Shown here in pieces: positions 8,643 to 16,399 of a stretch of DNA of 39,194 nt. Source of the stretch: Nonomuraea cypriaca (GTDB taxonomy: Bacteria; Actinomycetota; Actinomycetes; Streptosporangiales; Streptosporangiaceae); NCBI RefSeq assembly GCF_015645445.1, contig NZ_JADOGI010000092.1, positions 1-39,194 of the forward strand, read 5' to 3'. The notes under the pieces are model-generated. The model did not search any database and had not been told where the DNA came from. It saw only the letters and a program-made list of their open reading frames with translations. A program made the position numbers and the translations under genes. Positions within the stretch are counted from its first letter, which is position 1. Every line of letters begins with the position of its first letter.

Positions 8643-9815
8643 ATGTTGCGCCGACTATCGATCATTTCACTGACCGTGGCTCTGGCCGTCTCGGGCGCCG
8701 CGCCCGCCATCGCTGAGAAAGGCACCCCCATGGACGACCAGCCGTCGGCCCCCGCCTACGGCGCCCTGGGCGCGAACTTCAACCAGAACCTCGACTCGCT
8801 GAACTACCGCGAGCTCCAGGAGGCCCGTGCCCGGTGGGTCCGCGGGTTCTTCCCGATGCCCGCCACCGACCAGGGCGATCCGGCCGAGCACTTCGCCATC
8901 CGCACCATCACCGAGACGGCCGCCCGCGGCTACCGGACCATCCTGAGCCTGAAGTTCCCCTACGACCGGGCCTCCTTCCCCGAGCCCGGCAGCCCTGAGC
9001 TGGCCGCGGAACTGGCCCGCCTGGACCGGGTGCTGCCGGCCGTGCTGGGCAAGGTCGACATCGTCACGATCGGCAACGAGCCGTTCATCGAGAGCCTGCC
9101 CGCCGAGCGCGACGCCCGGCTCAACGCCTTCTACGAGACCGTCGCCCGGCACGTGATCGACTACCGGCGCGAGCACTGCGGCGCGGACTGCCGTACCACG
9201 CTGTACATGGGCGCGCTCAACCGGCTCGACCTGCCCGACCGGCACACCCCGGCCGCCGAGCGCTGGATGACCTTCGTCCGCGAGACTCCGGAGATCGAGG
9301 GCGTGGACATCCATCCCCACATCCCCACGCCGGAGGACACGCAGCCGTTCCTCGACTACATCCTGCCGCGCATGCGCGCCGACCAGACGTTCCTCGTCAC
9401 CGAGTTCTCCCTCGTGTGGTACTGGAAGCAGCACCTCGAAGACACCGTCTCCCCCGACTTCGCGCAACGATACGGATTCGCCCCCGGCACCAAGGCCTGG
9501 CAGGTGATCAAGGCCGCCATCGACGAGCCGTTCGGACAGCGGAAGTGGAACGACTTCCTGACCAGCAGCCCCTGGTTCACCAGCCAGGCCGGCTTCCTGC
9601 AGGACCAGTTGCGGCTGTACCGGAGCACCGGCCGCCTCGCGGTCGCCACGTACGGCTTCAAGCAGGACGACCTGATGGTGACCGACTTCGGTCCCACCAA
9701 GACCCCGTGGCTGCTCAACAGCGTCTACGCCCCCTACACCGTCAAGCCGCGCGGCACCGGGATGTCCGCCCCCGGCTTCTGGCTCGACGCCTTCAAGGCG
9801 CTGCAGCGGGGGTAG
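8643..9815 (+). CDS. Secreted glycoside hydrolase, clan GH-A-like TIM barrel
   Basis: The 390-residue protein starts with a Sec signal peptide (MLRRLSIISLTVALAVSGAA, probable cleavage after AIA at about residue 24). The rest resembles a (beta/alpha)8 hydrolase of clan GH-A: IGNEPF at about 140 supplies a candidate acid/base Glu at the end of strand 4, and FLVTEFSLVW at about 250 a candidate nucleophile Glu at strand 7. The HPHIPTP segment between them is consistent with an active-site loop. I cannot assign it to a CAZy family with confidence; distant GH5/GH39-like relation is possible. Operator 3 upstream links it to the LacI regulon, so it probably cleaves the polymer outside the cell and yields the oligosaccharides taken up by the importer. 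Confidence 0.75.
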   Translation: MLRRLSIISLTVALAVSGAAPAIAEKGTPMDDQPSAPAYGALGANFNQNLDSLNYRELQEARARWVRGFFPMPATDQGDPAEHFAIRTITETAARGYRTILSLKFPYDRASFPEPGSPELAAELARLDRVLPAVLGKVDIVTIGNEPFIESLPAERDARLNAFYETVARHVIDYRREHCGADCRTTLYMGALNRLDLPDRHTPAAERWMTFVRETPEIEGVDIHPHIPTPEDTQPFLDYILPRMRADQTFLVTEFSLVWYWKQHLEDTVSPDFAQRYGFAPGTKAWQVIKAAIDEPFGQRKWNDFLTSSPWFTSQAGFLQDQLRLYRSTGRLAVATYGFKQDDLMVTDFGPTKTPWLLNSVYAPYTVKPRGTGMSAPGFWLDAFKALQRG

Positions 9816-9827
9816 CGCTGGGTTGGC

Positions 9828-9871
9828 GCGATCCGAGGGGACCCCGTCCCCCCGGGGTCCCCTCGGATCGC
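9828..9871 (+). terminator. Strong intrinsic-type hairpin terminator
   Basis: A perfect 19-bp inverted repeat (left arm GCGATCCGAGGGGACCCCG, 9828-9846; right arm 9853-9871) with a 6-nt loop starts 12 nt after the hydrolase stop codon. There is no T-tract, as is usual for actinomycete terminators. Confidence 0.85.
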
Positions 9872-10035
9872 AGAGCGGACTCGGCCCTGCGCGTGCCCCG
9901 GCCGGCGACAGCCCTCGCCCATGCGGGGGCCGGCCCGTTTGACGGGTCGTCGCAAGCGTGATGGGATCCCTGGTCAGCGTCGCGGTGTACCCGGCAAGCA
10001 GATCGCCGAGGCCATGGAGGCGCGCGAAACATGGG

Positions 10036-10542
10036 ATGCCCATGGAAACACCCACCACGCCGGACGACCGGCTGACCGCGTTCGGCCACCAACTGGTCAG
10101 CGTGCACCTCTGGCTCCGCGAGGAGCTGGCCCGGCTCCGCGAGGACGTCGATGCCCACCTGGAGGGCCGCGCCGAGCGCCCCCGCGAGCTGCGGGCACAC
10201 TGCCTGTCCTTCTGCTCCGCTCTACAACGTCATCACACCGGCGAGGACGGTGGGGCGTTTCCCGCTCTCGCCGGGCGGTTCCCCCGGCTGGAGCCCGTAC
10301 TCCAGGAGCTGACACGCGACCATCGGCTGGTCGATGACATCCTGCGCAGGCTGCGTGAACTGCTCGACGACGCCGGCGCGGCCCAGCCGCAGCATGTACG
10401 AGCCGAACTGGACGGCCTGGCCGCGTTGCTGGAATCCCACTTCACCTACGAGGAGCGGAAGATCGTCGCAGCCCTCAACGCGCTGAACGTTCCCGGCTGG
10501 GACGGCTCACCACCGGACTTCCTGCTGACCGGGGATGTCTAG
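10036..10542 (+). CDS. Hemerythrin-like (HHE cation-binding) domain protein
   Basis: This is a four-helix-bundle protein of about 168 residues with histidine/glutamate positions suited to a di-iron site: FGHQLVSVHLWLREEL near the start, LQRHHTGEDGGAFPAL, LTRDHRLVDDIL and LESHFTYEERKIV. Family members bind O2 or NO or sense oxidative conditions; the role here is unknown. The start is uncertain. An upstream in-frame ATG at 9958 adds residues with no family resemblance, and the ATGs at 10036 and 10042 both sit 15-20 nt after GGAGG. No obvious operon partner; the downstream gene is a fragment. Confidence 0.8.
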   Translation: MPMETPTTPDDRLTAFGHQLVSVHLWLREELARLREDVDAHLEGRAERPRELRAHCLSFCSALQRHHTGEDGGAFPALAGRFPRLEPVLQELTRDHRLVDDILRRLRELLDDAGAAQPQHVRAELDGLAALLESHFTYEERKIVAALNALNVPGWDGSPPDFLLTGDV

Positions 10543-10574
10543 CGGCCGCTGAAATCCTCGGCTACTTTCGCGAG

Positions 10575-10880
10575 ATGCGCTTCGCGATCAAGACTTCGCC
10601 GCAGAACACCACGTGGCCCGACATGCTCGCCATGTGGCAGGCCGTCGACGGGATGGACGTCTTCGAGTCGGCCTGGACCTCAGACCACTTCCACCCCGTC
10701 CACGGCGCCGGGCCGGCCGCGTCACGCCTCGAAGGCTGGATCACCTTGGCCGCCCTCGCCCAGGCGACACGGCGCATCCGCCTGGGCACCCTGGTCACCA
10801 GCGTCCACTACCGGCATCCGGCCGTGCTGGCCAACATGGCCGCCACCCTCGACAGTGTCTCCGGCGGCCGGCTTGAGCTG
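10575..10880 (+). pseudogene. Truncated LLM-class F420-dependent oxidoreductase
   Basis: The first ~102 residues match the luciferase-like F420 oxidoreductases: MRFAIKTSPQ, a SAWTSDHF segment, ALAQATRRIRLGTLVTSV and LDSVSGGRLEL. The family continues with a glycine-rich GIGAGWNE-type motif and about 180 more residues. Here the frame changes to unrelated sequence directly after GGRLEL and runs antisense into the GAP-family gene. It lacks most of the TIM barrel and is almost certainly non-functional. The ~98 nt between this break and the next gene carry a short alanine-rich frame ending in TGA at 10978 that may be a second fragment. Confidence 0.8.
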
Positions 10881-10978
10881 GCACGGTCGGCACGCCACTG
10901 CGGCCGGCATCTCGGCCGATGCCCTTGCTCGCGCCGCCGAGCGCGCGGCGACGAGCGGGACGTCGGCCACGCATTGAG

Positions 10979-11674
10979 TCAGCGGATGTCTCCCAGATCC
11001 CATGGAGTGATGACGGTTACCTCCGTGAACAGCGTGTCCATCGCCTCCAGGATGATCACGCATCCTGCTATCCAGACGATCCAGCTCACTACTGTGCGGG
11101 ACCCGGAGGAGAGCTTGTTCTGCCACCGTTCGAACCGTTCACGCAGCCGCTCGCCGAGGGCGGCCCATGCTGCCAAGAGCAGGATGCCTGGGAGCACCAT
11201 GATGGTCACGTACACGCCGAGGAGCGGCGACCATTGGACGGCGGGCAGGTCGGCCGAGGTCATGATGCCGATCGCGCCGAAGTACGGCACGGCGGTGGAG
11301 AACTCGAACAGCCAGGTCCCCAGCCCTAACAGCAGCATCGCGCGCATGGTGAAGGACCTGGCCCGGATGGGAGCGCGTTCGGCGTTCTTGCCGGGGATGA
11401 AGTAGCTCCCCACGATGAGCGCTACGCCGAGGACGGCCTGTCCCCAAGCCCACGCGGTGTCATCGACCAGTGGCACGACAGCGCCCAGGCCGAGCATGAG
11501 CAGGACGCCCAAGGCGAAGTACGCGATCGCGACCGATCCGAGGTACACGCCCAGCAGCACGCCCATGCGCTGTGGCCTGGCGAGCAGCAGATAGAGAGTT
11601 ATCCCGATCACTGTGGGACTCAGCGTATCGAGCAGGGCCAGTCCGAGCACCGCCCCGATCGTCTCGATCGACAA
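10979..11674 (-). CDS. GAP/Sap-family integral membrane protein
   Basis: This 231-residue polytopic protein has about six membrane helices (for example TIGAVLGLALLDTLSPTVIG, LGVYLGSVAIAYFALGVLLM, WGQAVLGVALIVGSYFIPG). The N-terminal LDTLSPTVIGITLYLLLA pattern resembles the GAP/Sap family that includes mycobacterial Sap, involved in surface lipid export. It begins at TTG, chosen because GGAAGGGGG lies 6 nt upstream and the membrane topology starts there. It is divergent from a TetR regulator with two operator-like repeats between them, so it is probably the repressed target. Substrate unknown. Confidence 0.75.
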   Translation of the reverse strand: MSIETIGAVLGLALLDTLSPTVIGITLYLLLARPQRMGVLLGVYLGSVAIAYFALGVLLMLGLGAVVPLVDDTAWAWGQAVLGVALIVGSYFIPGKNAERAPIRARSFTMRAMLLLGLGTWLFEFSTAVPYFGAIGIMTSADLPAVQWSPLLGVYVTIMVLPGILLLAAWAALGERLRERFERWQNKLSSGSRTVVSWIVWIAGCVIILEAMDTLFTEVTVITPWDLGDIR

Positions 11675-11708
11675 AGCTGTCCCCCTTCCGGGAGCCGGCG
11701 AGCCGTAA

Positions 11709-11749
11709 TTAACACACCCTGTTTAGTTAAACTAGCACACCCGTGTTAG
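11709..11749. promoter_or_regulatory. Pair of TetR-type operator repeats between GAP and TetR genes
   Basis: Two related 18-bp imperfect palindromes, TTAACACACCCTGTTTAG (11709-11726) and CTAGCACACCCGTGTTAG (11732-11749), share CTAnCAC half-sites. Centre spacing is 23 bp. The second ends 4 bp before the TetR GTG, so binding would block that start as well as the divergent membrane-protein gene. Confidence 0.65.
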
Positions 11750-11752
11750 CAT

Positions 11753-12394
11753 GTGCGGGTGCCACGACTCGTCGATCACGACCAGCGACGGGCCGAGATC
11801 GGCGAGGCCGCCATCCGAGTGATCCTGCGCGAAGGCCTTGCCGGCGTGACCGTCCGCGGCGTCGCCGCCGAAGCAGGCTGGTCCACCGGGTCCCTGCGGC
11901 ATTACTTCAGGAATCAGTACGAATTGCAGGCCTATGTCGCGCAGGCCACCACCGACACCCTCCGCGGACGGGTCCTCCCGCGCATGCAGCGGTCCCGCGC
12001 TCAAGGTTCGATGGTCGAGCAGATCGCCTCGGTCGTGGAGGAGATGCTGCCGCTCGATGCCGAGCGGCGCGAGGAATACGCGCTGTGGTCAGCTGTCGTG
12101 GAATGGGAACGTCAGCACCCTCCAGAGGGAGGCTCCGCGTCGTGGAACGACCAACGGGCGCTACACCGTCACTGCGTCGCAGCCCTGCGCGGACACGAGC
12201 TGGCCGGCGATCTGAGCCAGGCCATGCTCCCGCACCCTGATCCCCAGGTCGAGCTCTGGGCGGCGCTCCTGCACACGTTCGTCGACGGACTCGCCTCCCA
12301 GCTCATGAACACGCCCGGCGAAGTGTCCGCCGACACCGCCGCACAACTGCTGCGCTCACTGCTGAAAGCCGTACCTCGTGCGCGCCAACCGTGA
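11753..12394 (+). CDS. TetR-family regulator of the divergent membrane protein
   Basis: This 213-residue regulator has an N-terminal HTH (VRGVAAEAGWSTGSLRHYFRN, about residues 28-48) and an all-helical effector domain. It starts with GTG at 11753 (a second GTG at 11759 is also possible), very close to the operator repeats and without an obvious Shine-Dalgarno sequence, so a leaderless transcript is likely. It is divergent from the GAP-family gene, which is the expected target; autorepression is also likely. Ligand unknown. Confidence 0.88.
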   Translation: MRVPRLVDHDQRRAEIGEAAIRVILREGLAGVTVRGVAAEAGWSTGSLRHYFRNQYELQAYVAQATTDTLRGRVLPRMQRSRAQGSMVEQIASVVEEMLPLDAERREEYALWSAVVEWERQHPPEGGSASWNDQRALHRHCVAALRGHELAGDLSQAMLPHPDPQVELWAALLHTFVDGLASQLMNTPGEVSADTAAQLLRSLLKAVPRARQP

Positions 12395-12450
12395 GCGGAA
12401 ATGAGCTTCTCGATGGCGTCGTGTTCCGGGCGAGCCAGGCGAGGGCCGGC

Positions 12451-13044
12451 TCATCGCGGGGCGCCGAGTTGACGTCGTACGGCGGCGCTGGTGCGGTCGG
12501 CGTCGCCGGTGGCGAGCAGATCGATGAGCGCACCCCGTAGCAGGGCCAGCACCTGCGTGCGCCGCGCCCGCCCGTCTTCGGTGTGCCGGACGTGCTCGGG
12601 CTGGGCGGCGGCCAGCACCTGCAGCCAGTCCTCGACGGTCGCGCGCGCGAACCCTCTCCACGGGCCGTCGCGCTCGACGAGCGAGCGGGCGTAGCCCTCC
12701 AGCCACAGGTTGAGCAGCGGGCGGTGCTCGGGGGCCGAGAGCCAGGTCCACAGCCGCCCCGCGACATGCGTCAGCCGGTCGTCGCCGATCTCCGAGGCGA
12801 CCGGCGCCTCCGATCCGAGGCCGGCGAGGAATTCGAGCTCGCTGGCGCGGGCGCGGGCGAGCAGCGCGCGCACCAGCCCTTCCTTGGTGCCGAACAGGTA
12901 CAGCAGCACGCGCGGGCTGGACCCGATCTCCTTCGCCAACGGCCGCAGTGACAGCTCCGCCAGCCCGTGGGTGAGCACGTATCGGTAGGCGGCCTCGATC
13001 AGCTCGACCTGCCGCGCGGACGGACTTGCCGACGACTGGGACAT
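12451..13044 (-). CDS. TetR-family regulator next to a GNAT acetyltransferase
   Basis: The 197-residue protein has HTH residues at about 31-51 (LSLRPLAKEIGSSPRVLLYLF) followed by a helical domain. The ATG at 13044 lies 18 nt from a perfect inverted repeat and 55 nt from the divergent acetyltransferase start. It probably represses both genes. The only unusual point is that the last ~25 residues are rich in charged residues and may be flexible. Confidence 0.88.
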   Translation of the reverse strand: MSQSSASPSARQVELIEAAYRYVLTHGLAELSLRPLAKEIGSSPRVLLYLFGTKEGLVRALLARARASELEFLAGLGSEAPVASEIGDDRLTHVAGRLWTWLSAPEHRPLLNLWLEGYARSLVERDGPWRGFARATVEDWLQVLAAAQPEHVRHTEDGRARRTQVLALLRGALIDLLATGDADRTSAAVRRQLGAPR

Positions 13045-13062
13045 GGATGCATTATGACATCA

Positions 13063-13080
13063 CTGAAACAGTCGTTTCAG
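13063..13080. promoter_or_regulatory. TetR-type operator, CTGAAAC-N4-GTTTCAG
   Basis: A perfect 7-bp inverted repeat with a 4-bp centre (AGTC) lies between the divergent TetR and GNAT genes, in the position where their promoters must overlap. Confidence 0.7.
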
Positions 13081-13099
13081 CGGAATGGGGAAAGAGATC

Positions 13100-13621
13100 A
13101 TGACCACTACGCGCGGCAGCGAGACCACGGCCGGCGGCGGAGGGCTGGTGATTCGCCCGCTCGGACAGCCCGGCGATCTGGGCTGGGTGGTCCAGGCGCA
13201 CGGCGAGATCTACGCCGACGAGTTCGGCTGGGACACCTCGTTCGAGGCGCTCGTAGCCAAGATCGTCGCCGACTACGCAGGCGATCACGACAGGGCGCGT
13301 GAAGCGGCCTGGATCGCCGAGCTGGACGGCGAGCGGGTGGGCTGCGTGTTCTTGGTCCGCGCGGACGAAGAACTGGCCAAGCTGCGGATCCTGCTGGTTC
13401 ACCCCAAGGCGCGCGGCCGCGGCGCCGGGGACCGGCTGGTCTCGACCTGCCTGGACTTCGCCCGCCGCGCCGGCTACCGCCGCATCACGCTGTGGACCAA
13501 CGACGTCCTCGCCTCGGCCAGGCGGATCTACGAGGGCCACGGCTTCGTACTGGCCGATCAGGAGAAGCACCACAGCTTCGGCCATGATCTGGTCGGCCAG
13601 AACTGGGAGCGGGACCTGTAA
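13100..13621 (+). CDS. GNAT-family N-acetyltransferase
   Basis: This protein of about 173 residues has the GNAT fold. The acetyl-CoA loop appears in LRILLVHPKARGRGAGDRLV (R/Q-x-x-G-x-G/A motif), followed by ITLWTNDVLASARRIYEGHGF, the usual strand/helix that closes the CoA site. The ATG at 13100 is preferred because GGGAAAGAG precedes it; an upstream ATG at 13085 is possible. The acceptor is unknown. Control by the divergent TetR protein is inferred from the shared operator. A 9-bp hairpin follows the gene. Confidence 0.88.
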   Translation: MTTTRGSETTAGGGGLVIRPLGQPGDLGWVVQAHGEIYADEFGWDTSFEALVAKIVADYAGDHDRAREAAWIAELDGERVGCVFLVRADEELAKLRILLVHPKARGRGAGDRLVSTCLDFARRAGYRRITLWTNDVLASARRIYEGHGFVLADQEKHHSFGHDLVGQNWERDL

Positions 13622-13645
13622 ATCCCGCACGTGCTCGTCGTCATC

Positions 13646-13669
13646 GCGCCGCCGATCAGACGGCGGCGC
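13646..13669 (+). terminator. Hairpin terminator after the GNAT gene
   Basis: GCGCCGCCG pairs perfectly with CGGCGGCGC around a 6-nt loop, 24 nt after the stop codon. A second GC-rich hairpin (CCGGCCGGC with GCCGGCCG) follows near 13722-13743. Confidence 0.6.
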
Positions 13670-13812
13670 GCGCGTCCGCCGCGTCCCGGCCCCCGGTCCG
13701 TCGCTGCCGCTGACCACGGTCCGGCCGGCCGGAAGCCGGCCGCGGTCTTACTCGGCCGATTGCTGGGCAGGCTGCTGCTGTCACCGCTGGTCCGCCGACG
13801 GGAGGACGTCTG

Positions 13813-14181
13813 ATGAGATTGCAGGGCTCGGCGCTTCGGCTGACCATCTTCGTGGGCGAGCATGACACCTGGCACCGCAGGCCGCTCTACCACGAGATCG
13901 TGCACCGCGCCCACCAGCAGGGGCTGGCCGGCGCGAGCGTGCTGCACGGCATCGAAGGCTACGGCGCCTCCAGCCGCATCCACACCGCCCGCATCCTGTC
14001 ACTGTCGGAGGACCTGCCGCTGGCGATCATCATCGTCGACGCCTCCGACAAGATCCGCGCCTTCCTGCCCCAGCTGGACGAGCTGGTCACCGAAGGGCTG
14101 GTCATCCTGGACGAGGTCGAAGTGATCCGCTACGTCGGACGCCCCGCCCCTTCAGGAGAGGACGACGAGGGACGCCCGTGA
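13813..14181 (+). CDS. DUF190-family protein
   Basis: This 122-residue protein has the DUF190 pattern: FVGEHDTWHRRPLYHEIV, then HQQGLAGASVLHGIEGYGA and LPLAIIIVDASDKIRAFLPQLDEL. The fold is PII-like. DUF190 genes are often linked to crcB fluoride channels, but no crcB-like membrane protein is recognisable on either side, so it appears orphaned. GGGAGG 7 nt before the ATG supports the start. Function unknown. Confidence 0.85.
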   Translation: MRLQGSALRLTIFVGEHDTWHRRPLYHEIVHRAHQQGLAGASVLHGIEGYGASSRIHTARILSLSEDLPLAIIIVDASDKIRAFLPQLDELVTEGLVILDEVEVIRYVGRPAPSGEDDEGRP

Positions 14182-14269
14182 CCGCTGCCCCGATTTCGGC
14201 GGCCTCGTCGCCGCCCGCCTGGCCGGCCGGTCACTCCAGGAGGCCCACGCACACTGAGCGTCCGGCGTG

Positions 14270-15100
14270 CTAGGCGACGATCGCGAGCAGCGTCGTCATG
14301 GCGGCGGTGAGCTCCGGGTCGCCGCCCGGCTCGGAGCGGGCGCGTGCCTGCTCGACGGTGATGCCTCTGGTCGCCAGCCGCCAGAAGGCGTCCTGGTCCA
14401 TCGAGACGCGCGCGGCCGGCTCTGCGCCGGGCACCGCCATCCGCCATCGGCCGTCCCGCCGCACCGCGCCCCATCGGCCGCCGGCCGGCCCGGTCACCTC
14501 CAGCTGAACCACCGTGCCCTCCGGGCGTTCGAGCGCCCTCAAGGTGTACGGCAGGGCGCGCGCGAAGACGTCCACCACCGGCGCCATGAGGTCGGGCTGT
14601 GTGGCTCCGGGGCGGGAGACGGCGTCGCGTACCTGCTGCTGGTGGACCCAGAACTCGGTGTACTCGCGGCCGAGGTCGAGCCAGGCGGGGCTGTCGACGT
14701 CCGTGGCGGCCCAGGACACGTTCAGGTCGGCGGGCGCGGCCAGATCGCGTGCCCCCCAGACGGCGTCCAGCCGCACTCCGAGGTCGTCCAGCAGTTCGAT
14801 CAGCAGCCGCGGGCTGAGCTGGCGGGTCGCCCGGACGAACTCCTCGTTGGTGCGCGTGAGATACGCGGGAAGCGTCTCGTCGTCGGCGAAGATCGCGCCG
14901 CCGTATCCGTCGCGGCTGCCTGACAGGCGCCGCATGTAGTCGTTGAGTACGTGTCCGGTGACGTCGTGCACGTTCCAGCCCGGGCAGACCGTCGGCTTGG
15001 CCCAGTCCGCCGGGCTCAGGGCGCGGAGCAGGTCGAGCATGGCCCGCCGTTCACGCGGGAAGAGGGGGCGGACATCGATGGCTGAACCGAAGATCGTCAT
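14270..15100 (-). CDS. Mycothiol-dependent maleylpyruvate isomerase-like (TIGR03083) protein
   Basis: This 276-residue protein has the DinB/YfiT-like four-helix metal-binding N-terminal domain (RAMLDLLRALSPADWAKPTVCPGWNVHDVTGHVL) and a second motif REYTEFWVHQQQVRDAV. The His residues in GHVL and WVHQQ would ligate a metal, and the fold binds mycothiol in characterised relatives. The C-terminal domain is SCP2-like. The GGAAGGG 7 nt upstream supports the ATG. Reaction unknown. Presence of the family agrees with an actinomycete host. Confidence 0.85.
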   Translation of the reverse strand: MTIFGSAIDVRPLFPRERRAMLDLLRALSPADWAKPTVCPGWNVHDVTGHVLNDYMRRLSGSRDGYGGAIFADDETLPAYLTRTNEEFVRATRQLSPRLLIELLDDLGVRLDAVWGARDLAAPADLNVSWAATDVDSPAWLDLGREYTEFWVHQQQVRDAVSRPGATQPDLMAPVVDVFARALPYTLRALERPEGTVVQLEVTGPAGGRWGAVRRDGRWRMAVPGAEPAARVSMDQDAFWRLATRGITVEQARARSEPGGDPELTAAMTTLLAIVA

Positions 15101-15155
15101 GGCGCGACCCTTCCTGTGTCAGGCGAAGTGTCCGGATCAGGGCACGTTCGCGGCA

Positions 15156-16193
15156 TCAGTACCGTACGGTGATGCGACCGGTGACGGCGTCGACGGTGAC
15201 CGTGCCACCGTACGGGACGACCAGTTGCGGGTCCGTGTGCCCGATGTCCACGTTGAGGACGAGCGGGATCTCCGGGTTGTACTCGGCGAAGGCCCTGAGC
15301 ACGGCATCCCGCTGGGCGGCGATGAACTCGGCCTTGCGATCCGGCGGGAGAGGATCGTCCAGCGACCACGCCTTGGGCCGCCCGATGACCGCGGCGCCGA
15401 ACCGCTGCAGCAAGCCGCGCTCACCCATGCACATCAGCACGTGATACACGTACCTGGCGTCGGGGAGCTCCTCCGAGGTCTCGAGGAACAGCACGCAGCC
15501 GTCGTAGGCGTCGGGGTCCTGGATGTGGGTGCCGACGCGCAGGTTCCAGTCGACGATCTCCAGACAGCCGCCCCATGACGGGCCGGTCACCGTACGGCGC
15601 GGGCCGTGCCATTGCCAGCCGCCGCCGGGGAGCATGTCCGGCTCGCTCTCCAGCGACGCCGGATCCTTCCAGTCCCGGTCGATGTCGGTGTACGTCTCCG
15701 CGGGGCGCAGGTCATAGGTGTCGTGGGTGAACAGCGCGGCCCGCACCGCCTCGGCTGCCTGCGCGTTCATCGCGCCGCCACGACCGAAGACCGTCATGAT
15801 CAGGCCGCCGTAGTACGACACGACGCCGAGGTTCCACAGGAAGTTGCACAGGTTGGTGTTGTCGCTGATGCCGAAGAACGGCTTCGGATGGGCGGCGAGG
15901 ATGTCCCGGTCGAGGTGACGCAGCACCTTGATCTGGTCCTCGCCGCCGATGGAGGCCAGAACGGCTGTGATCGACGGATCGGCGAACGCGGCGTTGACGT
16001 CCGCGGCCCGCGCGGCCGGCGACGACCCGAGCTCGCGGGTGGTCGGGAATTCGACCGGCACGAGCCCGAAGTCCTCCCTGAGGCGGGTGAGGCCCAGCTC
16101 GTACGGCGCCGGGAAGATCGCGGGCAGGGCGGCGCCCGGTGACAGGATCGCCACCTTCTCACCGGGCTTCGGCTTGTCAGGGTACGCCAGCAT
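15156..16193 (-). CDS. S66-family LD-carboxypeptidase/MccF-like peptidase
   Basis: This protein of about 345 residues has family S66 features: GEKVAILSPGAALPAIF at the N-terminus, the Ser nucleophile in PFFGISDNTN after IGGEDQ, and the catalytic His in LVLNVDIGHTDP near the C-terminus with a Glu between (VLFLETSEE). The S66 family trims peptidoglycan L,D-peptides or inactivates microcin C7-like nucleotide peptides; the longer insert here (residues ~170-215) is more like MccF. Start at 16193 (MLAYPDKPK) is chosen because the residues just upstream are proline/arginine-rich with no family resemblance; its ribosome-binding site is weak. Confidence 0.85.
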   Translation of the reverse strand: MLAYPDKPKPGEKVAILSPGAALPAIFPAPYELGLTRLREDFGLVPVEFPTTRELGSSPAARAADVNAAFADPSITAVLASIGGEDQIKVLRHLDRDILAAHPKPFFGISDNTNLCNFLWNLGVVSYYGGLIMTVFGRGGAMNAQAAEAVRAALFTHDTYDLRPAETYTDIDRDWKDPASLESEPDMLPGGGWQWHGPRRTVTGPSWGGCLEIVDWNLRVGTHIQDPDAYDGCVLFLETSEELPDARYVYHVLMCMGERGLLQRFGAAVIGRPKAWSLDDPLPPDRKAEFIAAQRDAVLRAFAEYNPEIPLVLNVDIGHTDPQLVVPYGGTVTVDAVTGRITVRY

Positions 16194-16399
16194 GCGGAGC
16201 AAGCTACCCCGAGGCCGGCGCCACCGGCCACGGCTTTTCCGCGGAGACGAACGGCGGCGGGCATCGACCGGCTGCCCGGGGAATCTTCCTAGATTGTCAT
16301 CAATCGCGCACCCCTCCTGACCGGGCCGCCCCACGGGTGGCAGATGATGGTCACAAGGCCGGATGGGTTCACTGGCCAGGGGGAACAGAGGGGATCGAC

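Noticed and set aside
13622..13812. Possible fluoride riboswitch before the DUF190 gene
   Set aside because: The hairpins present are simple GC-rich stems; I could not see the conserved riboswitch core.
13631..13813. 60-codon frame whose stop overlaps the DUF190 start (TGATG)
   Set aside because: It includes the terminator hairpin, is arginine/proline-rich and has no membrane helix like CrcB. The DUF190 gene has its own GGGAGG site.
14182..14262. Short frame reading PDFGGLVAARLAGRSLQEAH after DUF190
   Set aside because: Looks protein-like but is too short, lacks a start and cannot be assigned; possibly a remnant.
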